64,000 bases of DNA from Apodospora peruviana (Eukaryota; Ascomycota; Sordariomycetes; Sordariales; Lasiosphaeriaceae). The position numbers were made by a program, and so were the translations under genes. Of the stretch, positions 23,789 through 33,624 are shown piece by piece. The stretch lies in the NCBI GenBank assembly GCA_033439685.1, contig JAUEDM010000002.1, positions 3,658,001 through 3,722,000 of the forward strand, in the 5' to 3' direction. Positions within the stretch are counted from its first letter, which is position 1. Every line of letters starts with the position of its first letter. The notes beneath the pieces were generated by a model. It was not told the origin of the DNA, did not search any database, and was given only the letters and a program-made list of their open reading frames with translations.

Positions 23789-26216
23789 ATGGCCAGAAAG
23801 AAGGTCAATGCGGCGAAAGCCGACCCAGAGACCGTCTTCGAGAAAGGGTCCACGAAGAAGAGGTTCAGCAACGTCAATGGCTGCGAATTGAACGGTCATG
23901 CCGCCAAGCGGCCGCGTATGGAAGATCGCACCGACTACTCGCGCTGGCGCATGCGTGACGACGAGAGCCGACACACGTGGCACTACCTGGAGGACGACGA
24001 GGACGCCAAAGAGTGGCCGCAGACGCTTGCCGACAAGTATTTTCTCGGCCTGCCCCTGGTAAGTTCCTTGCCCAAGCAAGCCCTCCTGACCATTGCCTGC
24101 CGACGTCCATCAAGGTGCCCCATTCCTGGCAAACAGTCAGCGCTGATATTGTGATCTCCAGGACCTACCAGATCTTCCGCCAGCCAAAAAACCCCTCGAC
24201 GCCGTCCGGAATGGTCTCACATTCTTCGAGAAACTCCAGTTGCCCTCGGGCCACTGGGGTTGCGAATACGGGGGCCCGATGTTTCTCCTGCCGGGCGTTG
24301 TCATCGCCTGGTACGTGACTAAGACGCCCATCCCTTGGTACAAGGCTACCGAGATCAAGAACTATTTGTTTGCACGCGCACATCCCGAGGATGGAGGTTG
24401 GGGCCTACATATTGAAGGAGAGACGTCGGTGCTCGGCACAGCACTCAACTACACAGTTCTCCGATTGGTGGGTGTGGACGCCGAACATCCCAAGATGGTG
24501 AAGGCTCGTGTGACCCTCCACAAGCTGGGAGGCGCGACACATGCGCCTCACTGGACAAAGTTCTGGTTATCGGTGTTGGGAGTGATGAACTGGGACGTTG
24601 TCAACCCGGTGCCCCCCGAGCTCTGGCTTTTGCCCGACTGGGTTCCCTTCGCCCCATGGCGATGGTGGGTTCACATGAGGCAGGTTTTTCTGCCCATGGC
24701 CTATCTGTGGTCCAAAAGATGGCAGGCTGAGGAGACAGACACCATTCGTGCACTGCGGAAAGAACTCTTTGTGGAGGACTGGGACAAGATTAACTGGGCT
24801 GGGCATCGAAACACCATTTGCTCCACCGACAACTATCATCCCAAGTCGTGGGTTCTCAATACAATCAACTGGCTGCTGGTCAATATCTGGAACCCATACT
24901 TGCGGCCCGACTTTTTGGCTAAACGAGCTGAGGCTTGGGCGGCGGAGCTTCTCGACATGGAAGACAAAAACACTGGCTACGCGAATCTGGCTCCCGTCAA
25001 CGGCGCTATGAACACGGTGTGCGCTTACGTCCGGGATGGCCCAGATTCGTACTCGTTTCGCAAACACATAGAGAGACTAGAAGAGTTTCTCTGGGTCAAG
25101 GATGAGGGCATGTTCTGCAATGGCACTAACGGAGTACAGTGTTGGGATACGGCCTTTTCAATCCAGACTGTGATGGACGCTGGGTTGACTGAGGACCCGC
25201 GCTGGCGGCCCATGTTGCTCAAGGCGCTTCAGTACCTTGATAGCCAACAGATTCGAGAAAATGTGCCAGACCAGGGTAAATGCTACCGTCAGCAACGTAA
25301 AGGCGCGTGGGCATTCAGTAACAAGGACCAGGGATACGCAGTCAGCGACTGCGTGTCTGAAGCCCTCAAGTCCGTCATCATCCTCCAGAAGACGCCGGGA
25401 TTCCCTACCCTGATTGACGACCAGAGAATCTATGATGCGATCGATACCCTGCTTACGTACCAGAGTCCTTCTGGTGGATGTTCGTCATACGAACCTCCAA
25501 GGGCCGGTACGTGGATGGAGATGCTGAACGCGGCTGAAGTTTTTGGAAACATTATGGTGGAGTACGACTACCCGGAATGCACCACCGCAGTTGTCACAGC
25601 GTTGTCGCTCTTCAGTAAACACTGGCCGGATTATCGTTCCGAGGACATCCGACGCTTTAAAGCGCGTGCGGTGGCCTGGATCAAGACTGCCCAGAAACCT
25701 CACGGTGGATGGTACGGGAGCTGGGGCATCTGCTTCACATATGCTTGCATGTTTGCCCTTGAGAGCCTGTCGTCTATCAACGAGTACTACGATAACAGCG
25801 ACTACCCCAGACGGGGCTGTGATTTCTTGATCTCCAAGCAGAGGGAGGATGGGGGCTGGTCGGAGAGCTACAAGGTAAGCCACCAACCCTGAGTTCTTTC
25901 GGTTAGACACTAACCCCGTCTCCAGGCATGTGAAACTGGCGAGTATATTGAGCACCCGACTGGCTCTCAGGTGGTAATGACGTCGTGGGCGCTGATTGCG
26001 CTCATGAAAGCCAAGTATCCCCACATTGAGCCACTCAAGAAGGGCATCAAGTTGATTATGGATCGCCAGCAGCCAAACGGCGAGTGGCTGCAGGAGGCGA
26101 TTGAAGGCGTGTTCAACAAGAGCTGTATGATATCGTACCCGAACTATAAGTTCGAGTTCACCATCAAGGCGCTTGGCTTGTTTGCGAAGTTGTATCCCGA
26201 TGAGACGGTCGTTTGA
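23789..26216 (+). CDS. Oxidosqualene cyclase, lanosterol synthase type
   Basis: Cyclises 2,3-oxidosqualene to a tetracyclic sterol or triterpene at the ER or lipid-droplet membrane. Exons 23789-24058, 24162-25874 and 25926-26216 give 757 residues, normal for the family. QW-type repeats are visible (for example GGWYGSWGICFTYA, REDGGWSES, QPNGEWLQE). The catalytic Asp motif is DCVSE in YAVSDCVSEALKS, where most lanosterol synthases have DCTAE. The C-terminal product-controlling segment is FNKSCMISYPNYKF; NKSC-x-IS is the lanosterol-synthase form, whereas the A. fumigatus protostadienol synthase has APPGGMR there. This favours a lanosterol product. It may be erg7 itself or a second copy; a Lys/Arg-rich first 60 residues is unusual. 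The N-terminal part of exon 1 is less certain. Confidence 0.9.
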
Positions 26217-26750
26217 CCTATTGACAGGCCTTTTGGGATATATTAGACCTGTCGACGTAATGGAAGTTGATGATGGAGTGAAGGGTAATGATAATCTTAA
26301 TATTTGGATAAGTTAACGTTATACTTTTTTGTCCTCTTGTTTTTCTCCGACATTGATGTCAAACCCCTTTCCGCCAAAGGACGCCACCCAAAATGGCAGG
26401 CGGTGAATACCTTGCCTAACTGGGGAGCTCCAGGCAGACCTGCCCCACCAGAGCTCCCCGCGCTTCTGCCAGCTTCGACAACCATCTCTCATCGTCGGGT
26501 GTCCGTGGAAACCTTGAGAGTTAATATTGAACACGAGTTATGCCACCAAACTTTGGATGACAATCCCTTTGATATTTAAATCTTTCTCTTCCTTCATTTT
26601 TTAACTCTTCATACAACATCACCGAAGTCTCCCATATATCAAAATTTTGCCACTTTCCAGCGTCTAACAAGCCTATTTGGCTCAGAATTGACAACAGCAC
26701 ACCCGCCGTTTCCAAAGCCATTCACTCAAGCATATACACAATCCACAAGA
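26217..26750. other. Intergenic region between cyclase and SGT1 genes
   Basis: Contains the cyclase 3' end and the SGT1 promoter and leader. The last 150 bp are pyrimidine-rich, common before fungal housekeeping start codons. No gene seen. Confidence 0.5.
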
Positions 26751-28205
26751 ATGTCCGCAACCACGTTCGGGCAGAAAGGCGTCGAGGCCGTCCGCAACAA
26801 GGACTACGCGGCTGCGATCTCTCTTCTCGACAAAGCTCTTGAGTCGTCTGATTCGCCCGCATGGCTGCTCGCCCGCGCCCAAGCGCACCAGCAGCTCAAA
26901 AACCTCGACGCTGCTCTTCATGACACTGAGCTCGCCTACCACACCGCCGCCGAGCGCGGATCAGGCAACTCCCGCAAACTGATGATCGAGGCACAGTACC
27001 GCCGCGCCGTCATCTATTTTCGGCTGGGTCGGTATGCCGACTCGGATTGCTGCGCCAAATGGAGCATGCTGCTGGCTGAAGGCAGGCCAGCGCGCGAGGA
27101 TGATGGGGTGGAGAAGAATGTTGATCAGGATGGCAATTATACGGTTACGTACGTGGATGGGATCGCGGATAAAAAGGGGCAGCCGGGCGGCGGAGCTGCG
27201 GCCGGAGGCCTGTTGGGGATGGCGAGCGCAAACACGGCGCCCAAGACGGGCTTCGAGACAGAGTGGAACAAGGCGTATGCGTGGCGGAGCCAGGCGCTGG
27301 GCAAGCTGAAGGATTTGCCGGCGGATCATCCGGGACGGAAGGTTACTGTTGTCAAGATTCCGCCTAAGCCGATCAAGAAGAAGGCAGAGGCTAAGAAACC
27401 CGACCCGGAGGTTGCGGACAGCAGCGACGAGGATGAGCCGGTGAAAGTGGCCAAACCTGCACCACCCGCCCCGGGGTCCGTTCCGGACGAGAAGCTCAAG
27501 CTTCGTGCCGATTTTTACCAGAGTAACCAGACGATGACGGTTTCGTTGTTCGCAAAGGATGCGAAAAAAGATATGCTGAGGGTTGAGTTTTCCGAGGACA
27601 AGGTTATCTTGGGCCCGCTTCCACGCGAGGCGGCGCCGTACGTTGAGGCTGGAGACCGCGAAGCTATGTCTACGATTGTTCTTGGCGGCAAGATTGTGCC
27701 GAAGGGATCGAGGTGGTCGGTTACGCCGCGCAAGATTGAGTTGGTTATGCAGAAGGCCGCCCCGGGCGTGAAATGGGGAAGATGGGGTGAGGAGGTCATT
27801 GGCGGTTCTACTACCGCTCCTGCTGCTGCTGAACCGGTGACAACCCCCGCGCCGATGGCGGCGGCAACAGCGCCTGCTGGGAAAGAAAACAACAATGCTT
27901 CAACATCCGCCAAGCCTGCAGTAGGAAACAGTGCTGGTGCGCCAGCGTACCCGACAAGCAGCAAGACGGGCCCAAAGGACTGGGACAAGCTCGACGAGGC
28001 CGACGACGACGACGACAAGCAGGATGTCAACTTCTTCTTCAAGCAGCTCTACAAGGGCGCGACGCCGGAACAGCAGCGCGCGATGATGAAGAGCTTCATT
28101 GAGAGCAACGGGACTGCGCTCAGCACCGACTGGAACGATGTTGGTAGCCGCAAAGTCGAGACGATGCCGCCCGAGGGAGTTGAGGCGAAGAAGTGGGATA
28201 AATGA
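26751..28205 (+). CDS. sgt1: SGT1 co-chaperone (TPR-CS-SGS)
   Basis: Adaptor of Hsp90 and SCF ubiquitin ligases, needed for kinetochore assembly in yeast; acts in cytosol and nucleus. Single exon; the ATG at 26751 gives MSATTFGQKGVEAVRN, the start of the TPR domain (about residues 1-125), and 484 residues. A CS domain follows at about 250-340 (LRADFYQSNQTMTVSLFAKD ... WGRW). An Ala/Pro/Thr-rich linker leads to the C-terminal SGS domain: KDWDKLDEADDDDDKQDVNF, then STDWNDVGSRKVETMPPEG, which is highly characteristic. The frame is open 21 codons upstream but MSATTF fits homologues. All three domains are present. Confident. Confidence 0.95.
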   Translation: MSATTFGQKGVEAVRNKDYAAAISLLDKALESSDSPAWLLARAQAHQQLKNLDAALHDTELAYHTAAERGSGNSRKLMIEAQYRRAVIYFRLGRYADSDCCAKWSMLLAEGRPAREDDGVEKNVDQDGNYTVTYVDGIADKKGQPGGGAAAGGLLGMASANTAPKTGFETEWNKAYAWRSQALGKLKDLPADHPGRKVTVVKIPPKPIKKKAEAKKPDPEVADSSDEDEPVKVAKPAPPAPGSVPDEKLKLRADFYQSNQTMTVSLFAKDAKKDMLRVEFSEDKVILGPLPREAAPYVEAGDREAMSTIVLGGKIVPKGSRWSVTPRKIELVMQKAAPGVKWGRWGEEVIGGSTTAPAAAEPVTTPAPMAAATAPAGKENNNASTSAKPAVGNSAGAPAYPTSSKTGPKDWDKLDEADDDDDKQDVNFFFKQLYKGATPEQQRAMMKSFIESNGTALSTDWNDVGSRKVETMPPEGVEAKKWDK

Positions 28206-28750
28206 ACGACAGCAATGCAGAGGGCGAAAAACGCCGGAGCGGCGGATGAGGCTTTAGACTGCTTGGCTTGGCGAAGATTGGGACAACAAACAAGATGGAC
28301 ACTTACCGATGAGTTTTGGAAGTTGCAATGAGTTATGCATTTCTGCTGCTGTTTTTTTTTTGGGGGGGGGGGGCGTTTAGTTTCGGGGCACGTCAGAGAC
28401 GAACTTGTCATATGGTCTTGGAGCAACATGGCGCAAGGGGAGCCTTTTTCAGAAGAAAAAGCCAAGCAGTGCTTATGATATTTGCATTTCCATGCCTTAA
28501 TGGTATCTACAGCTGGGTAGCTGATGTTCGAAGAGCTCGTAGCTGTGTTTCACCGTCTGGGGTTCTTGATTGCAGACTGACGCCTTGCGCACAGGACGTC
28601 TAACTCATGTTGATGAATTAGTGATGGTGTTTAACGGCAGACTTGTCTTTGACAATGCTTAAATATAATGGGTAATCTATGCTAATTCCAAGTCTAATGG
28701 GGTATCATGCGTATCTTTTTCCAACTCGGGTCTAGGTTAATAATGCTTAA
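28206..28750. other. Intergenic region between convergent genes; T10-G12 run
   Basis: 3' ends of SGT1 and of the ceramide glucosyltransferase. It holds a run of ten T followed by twelve G at 28352-28373, a likely length-variable tract. No gene seen. Confidence 0.55.
28352..28373 (+). repeat. Homopolymer tract T10-G12
   Basis: Ten T directly followed by twelve G in the SGT1 3' flank. Prone to slippage and sequencing error. Confidence 0.8.
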
Positions 28751-30444
28751 TCATTCAATGCGGTCTTTGCTCCTCGACCGAGGGGTGTCGGCCTCAACAG
28801 AACCGGTAGTCATCGAAGAGGGTAAGCGGAAGTCATCGTGTCTGCTCTTCCCGTCCGTAATCTCCACCACGCTCATGTCCATCCGCACTCGAAACCGCCT
28901 GCCCCTCCAGGAGACAGTCGTGCCGAGCAAAACGGCCCACGTCCAGATGGGCAGTGCCAGCAGTTCCCTCCCCAGCCAAGCGGGCAGCCACTGCAGGAAG
29001 GATGGCGCCCTGGTCCCTCCCTGACGAAATGTGCCCCGCGCAAAAGGGGGCGTGTTCTCATCAACGTCGACGCTCCGGCATTCGTAGAGCCTGCTGGTCA
29101 CGCATCGGTCGAGGAGCATCCATATAGTCACAGCAAATAGCCACAGAGCGCTCATTGCTTTCCATGTCTGCGAGATACCGAGATGTTCATGGAACCAGGG
29201 TAAAGTGGTCAAGGCGAACGAGAAGTGAACGCAGCAGAGGAGCGACTCGACACCGGGCTCGACGAGGGTGGCGAGCAGGACGGTCCACTTGCGCACTCGC
29301 AGCCAGCGGACGCGACGGGCGATGTAAGCAGCTATCGACATCCCGGACATGGGCTGGATCGCGACGTCGCCGAAGACAAGACCGTGGTTCAGGTAACCTG
29401 GGGCCTTGGACTTGAAGATCAAGTCGCCGATGAGATGATCCTCGCAGATGTACGAGGAAAAGAAGTCGATGCCGCGGCCGCGGGATGCCTCCCACGCCGA
29501 TAGAATAGGGTTCTGCGACGGGTCGGTGAAGCGCTCGAGGTGAGACTTGCGAAACATGTTGCTCTTTCCTACGATGCAGGGCGCGATGCCGACAGTGTTG
29601 ATGGCACTGTAGAACTTGGCATGGCTTGTGGCCATAAACATTTGCTCCAGACGTCCTCCGCGACCCATCAGGCTGTCCAGTTGGGACTCGCCGCGTCTGC
29701 TCGGTGACAAGAGCGTCTGCCCCTCTTCGGAAGAAGTTGACGACGTCTCCATGTCGACGACAAAGGGTAACTGGTGGACGAACTTGTATGGCTTCTTTGG
29801 CTTCGCGCCATTCGCTTGGAACCCGTAGAGCTTGTCGACCATCCTCCCAGCGGCTCCCTTCCCGACCCAGACATTGCAGTCGACGATCCAGATGACATCG
29901 CCCTTCGCTTCGCGGTACGCACGACTAATGTTCCTGATCTTCGGGTTCGGGCCCAGGTTGTTCACGTGGCCTCCGGCGCCGTGCAAGAGCGGGTCGTCTT
30001 CTTCGACCAAGACAGCTGCGTCAATGTGCGGAAAGTCGGTGAGCAGCTTCTGCAGGACCGGATACGCCGGATCCTCAGCGGATGCGACGCATAGGTAGAT
30101 TGTCAGCTTGGACGCCGGGTAGGCCTGTTGGAATGTCGATGCGAGGCATTCGTAGAGGCCAATCTCGAGGCCCTTGGCCGGCCTGATTATCGTGATATGA
30201 GGGACTTCATCCTCGGGGAGAGTAGGCGATATTGGAGGCGCAAGGGGACGGGAGTGATGGCGGAAGCTGGAGTCCGACTTCTGTCAGCAAACAAGGTACC
30301 GGCGCAAAAGGGACGACAGCTTTTCCCGTCTTACAGTTTATAGATGCCAATGGTTTGGACTAGGAAGACAGCAGAGCTCCAGATGAGGGAGACCAAGGCC
30401 GCGCCTTGGAGTATATTTGACATTGGGGCATCGTCGACTGGCAT
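28751..30444 (-). CDS. Ceramide glucosyltransferase (GT21)
   Basis: Transfers glucose from UDP-glucose to ceramide to make glucosylceramide in Golgi/ER membranes. Exon 1 (30444-30335) encodes an N-terminal membrane helix near ALVSLIWSSAVFLVQTIGIY; exon 2 (30266-28751) starts LFRHHSRPLAPP, total 541 residues. GT21 signature residues are seen in order: IIRPAKGLE, EEDDPLL, the D2 motif IVDCNVWVGK, the D3 motif in SYICEDHLIGD, and RRVRWLRVRKW corresponding to the (Q/R)xxRW motif. Two or three hydrophobic segments follow, then a charged Ser/Arg-rich tail of about 50 residues. All catalytic motifs are intact. An insert with TSSTSSEEGQ between D2 and D3 is loop-like. Confident in family and activity. 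Confidence 0.92.
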
Positions 30445-31398
30445 AGGATGAAGAGAATAAAGGGTGGGGGATCTCAGACGAGGAGATCTGACGAGAAGTC
30501 GGATGGGACGGATATATTTATTATTCGGCGGATTTTCGCAACCAAATCCATGTAGCGTTCCCCTCGGACTGTCCCACTCGATGTACCCTGGCGCTGAGGT
30601 GAGAAGAAGCTGGCACCTGGGGCATCATGAAGCCCGGATCGTCGGATGCTCTGTCGCTCGGGAATTAGTGGCTGTCCTGTGGTTGTGCGCTAAGAACACT
30701 GGGATGCCCCAGCAGCAATTCCTTGGTTGGAGTCTTGGACGCTATCGTCAAAAAATCTCCGATGCCAATTCCGAATTTTGAATTTCCCGCTCTGACTTGC
30801 TGTCTCATTGTGGCTGAGGTGCTGTGAGTGGCTGACCTTGCCAGAATTGCCCCACCCAAACATTCGAGTCAGGAGTCAGGCCAGAAAATTTGGAGCTCCA
30901 GTCAAAGGTTAAAATCTGTGCCCGAAGCCGAGCTCTTCCGCTTTTCTCTTCCTCCAATCTTTTCCGTCACAGAACAATACAACAGGAGGCCGGAACTCCC
31001 GCCCAAACAACCAATCGACTGCCCCAGAGAGATCCAAGGCTGTAAATACCGCTCTGGAGACATCACTGATCTTACCCACTGGATGGTCACGCATTCATCA
31101 TACTTGTCGGCAAACTGGGTGTAATATCCCTCAAGCGTGTAAGTACGAGGCTGCAAGCTGTCTTTCCATTTCCTCTCCGGCGCGACAGAGCAACAACTAA
31201 GCTTGGCTCTCGCGCCTTTGCTATGATGACACCATATAAACTGCTTAGACAATGTCCTTCAGTGGACGTCTATGAAGCCAAGTTTAGACTACAACGGTAT
31301 CTGAGCATCTGTTTGAGACATGTTTTCTGGAAGGAGCTTTTGGAGTTTGTACGTTTCCGGGCTAACAACTCTCAAGGCCGAAATGAAGTGCAGAAAAG
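30445..31398. other. Intergenic region between divergent glucosyltransferase and sen2 genes
   Basis: About 950 bp with both promoters. An AT-rich GATATATTTATTATT near 30510 could serve the leftward gene. No gene seen. Confidence 0.45.
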
Positions 31399-33624
31399 AT
31401 GGCTGAAACCACGACGACGACGACGATGGCACAACCCATTCCCCCTCCTAGCGAGTCTAGGACGGGCCCCGTGTCGATCAACCCCCTAACTATGACGGAA
31501 CCCGGGAGTCATGCGAGCGCTGGCCGCCCTCCATCCCTACCGAGGGTTTCTCCACACAAACTCTACGCCCTTCCTGCACCCATCAGGACGTTCCCATTGC
31601 CCACATTCTACCCGAGCAATCCCATCTCCCTCGTCCACCTCGTCTGTGCCTGGTTGAGTCAGGTCATTTCTCCTCCGCCGGCCGAACCGTCGATAATACA
31701 CCAAGGGGTGTGGGATGCGAATACGCGCTCTGTGCACGTGAAAGATCCGAAGTCCATACGTGCTTTGTGGGAACAAGGATTCTTTGGAAAAGGAAGTTTG
31801 AGTCGCAGTGAGCCGAACTGGCTGAAGCGAGAAATGAGCCGACGGGGCGATGCTGAGGCGAGAGTCAGCGAGCAATACACCGAGTCTCGGCGAGAGGAGC
31901 GTCGCCTTTTGAAGTGGGAACGAGCGAAGGCAGAACTCGAGGCGGTTGAGAAGCAGCGCCAGGAAGAAGCTGAGTCCAACGGCCAACCTCCCAAAGAAGA
32001 GATTGCACTGCCTGTGACCTCCGGCGAGAATTTGGTCCAGGATCAAGTGGAATTCAACCGGCAGGCTCCGGACGACGATGGCACATTGGTTGGCAGCTTT
32101 GGTGAGAGCCAGCCCAAGGATAAAGTCGAGTCAGATGCCCAACCCCCCAAGCAAGAGTCCGCATTGGTTCGCAGCTTTGAGACCCTGCGCCTCGAGGTAG
32201 CCAAACGCAGCCTTGACAAGCCAAGACCGCCAGTCGGTCCTGCCGAGTTGCTGGCGCTTCCTAATTCGCTGGTGGAATTGGCATATGTTGGGCTCACCGT
32301 CAGAAGCCCCCGGAAGCGACCGTCAGCTGACCTGAGTGAGCCTTCTCCCAAAAGACTCTGTTCAAATGGCAGCTTTGACTTCCCAAAACCGCCTGTCGGT
32401 CCTGCAGAGTTACTGGCGCTGCCCAATTCTCTGTTGGACCTGGTAGCTTTGTCACTTGCGGACAGACGTGCCAGTTTGGATACCACAACTGAGACGAGTC
32501 CATCTCCGGACGAATTTCCTTCAGCAGACCTGCAGCCAAACGGACATGGCAATGGAAAGCTGGTCCATGGGGACCACCCTATGAACGGGCTTGCCAATGG
32601 CATTGTTGGGCATCAGCCCGAGGCAAGTACCTCATCTGAAATCCATCTTAGCTCCGACGATGCCCATGCCAATGGGGCTGTCGTCAATGGCGTTAACGGG
32701 TTTGATGGATCCGTCTCCCCCGGTTCTTTGCCATTCTCCATTAATGGTTCGGCGGGAATCGGGTCTACCAAGGAGAAGGACCCTCAGCCGCTCAAACGCC
32801 GGAAGAGTGTCCGTTTTTCGGCCACGGTTCAGTCGACCATCTTCCAACATCATGACCCCCCTAGCCCACAACGTTGTCCGGGTACCCCGTTGCAGAGCGC
32901 GTCTTTCACTCCAGACGATGAGTGCTATGTCACGGCGCCGATTGTCACAGAAGCTGCGGATCCTTTTTGCTCGACTGAACCTCGCAAGAGTGTCACTGGC
33001 GCCAGTCTCCTTGCACCGACTCCCGTCGGAGAGTTGACAGACAAGGAACACTTCCAGCTTGCACCAGAAGAAGCGTTCTATCTGGTATTTGCGCTTGGTG
33101 CTCTCTCAGTCGTGGATTCTGTCACCGGCGCACCTATCCCTACAGACGAGCTCTTGACTCTGTTCCGAGCGCACTCATACTTCCCTCCCAGGCCTATTGA
33201 CTCACCATTGACAACCTTACAGCCTAATGACCCATTCCTTGTGCAATATGCGGTTTACCACCACTTCCGTTCTCTTGGTTGGGTCCCCCGTCACGGCATA
33301 AAGTTCGGCGTAGACTTCATCCTCTACCAACGTGGACCGGTGTTTGATCACAGTGAATTTGGCCTGATAGTTATTCCTGCCTTCTCTGATCCTCTTTGGA
33401 AAGAGCATGACCACGACACACCTCGGAAGTCCTGGTCCTGGCTCATGGGGGTGAACCGGGTGCTGGCCCACGTTCTCAAGGGTCTGGTCCTTGTCTACGT
33501 TGATGTACCTCCTCCCCCAGTCTTTGACCAACAAGTTCGTCAAGGAGGAATAGCGGCCGCGCTGAAGAAGTATAGCATCCGTGAGGTCATGGTCCGGAGA
33601 TTTTCCGTGAACCGCAACCGGTGA
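31399..33624 (+). CDS. sen2: tRNA-splicing endonuclease catalytic subunit Sen2
   Basis: Catalytic subunit that cuts the 5' splice site of intron-containing tRNA precursors. Single exon, 741 residues from 31399. The N-terminal region (about 40-170) is Sen2-like: SPHKLYALPAPIRTFPLPTFYPSNPISLV and later IRALWEQGFFGKGSLSRSEPNW. The C-terminal nuclease fold (about 590-740) has VYHHFRSLGWVPRHGIKFG with the catalytic Tyr in FGVDFILYQRGP, catalytic His in FDHSEFG and catalytic Lys in RVLAHVLKGLVLVY. The protein is longer than yeast Sen2 (377 residues) because of a 400-residue linker that contains duplicated blocks (PPVGPAELLALPNSL twice). A second in-frame ATG at 31426 is also possible. Identity confident. 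Confidence 0.92.
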   Translation: MAETTTTTTMAQPIPPPSESRTGPVSINPLTMTEPGSHASAGRPPSLPRVSPHKLYALPAPIRTFPLPTFYPSNPISLVHLVCAWLSQVISPPPAEPSIIHQGVWDANTRSVHVKDPKSIRALWEQGFFGKGSLSRSEPNWLKREMSRRGDAEARVSEQYTESRREERRLLKWERAKAELEAVEKQRQEEAESNGQPPKEEIALPVTSGENLVQDQVEFNRQAPDDDGTLVGSFGESQPKDKVESDAQPPKQESALVRSFETLRLEVAKRSLDKPRPPVGPAELLALPNSLVELAYVGLTVRSPRKRPSADLSEPSPKRLCSNGSFDFPKPPVGPAELLALPNSLLDLVALSLADRRASLDTTTETSPSPDEFPSADLQPNGHGNGKLVHGDHPMNGLANGIVGHQPEASTSSEIHLSSDDAHANGAVVNGVNGFDGSVSPGSLPFSINGSAGIGSTKEKDPQPLKRRKSVRFSATVQSTIFQHHDPPSPQRCPGTPLQSASFTPDDECYVTAPIVTEAADPFCSTEPRKSVTGASLLAPTPVGELTDKEHFQLAPEEAFYLVFALGALSVVDSVTGAPIPTDELLTLFRAHSYFPPRPIDSPLTTLQPNDPFLVQYAVYHHFRSLGWVPRHGIKFGVDFILYQRGPVFDHSEFGLIVIPAFSDPLWKEHDHDTPRKSWSWLMGVNRVLAHVLKGLVLVYVDVPPPPVFDQQVRQGGIAAALKKYSIREVMVRRFSVNRNR
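32221..32460 (+). repeat. Intragenic duplicated block in sen2
   Basis: Starting at about 32221 and again at about 32383, nearly the same 60-bp stretch occurs, each encoding PPVGPAELLALPNSL followed by a hydrophobic tail. The copies differ at synonymous sites, so the duplication is not very recent. Confidence 0.8.

Noticed and set aside
23789..26216. Protostadienol synthase (helvolic-acid-type) identity for the cyclase
   Set aside because: The C-terminal segment is NKSCMIS, the lanosterol-synthase form, not APPGGMR.
27515..28042. 175-codon minus-strand frame opposite SGT1
   Set aside because: Low-complexity shadow of the SGT1 CS and linker coding sequence.
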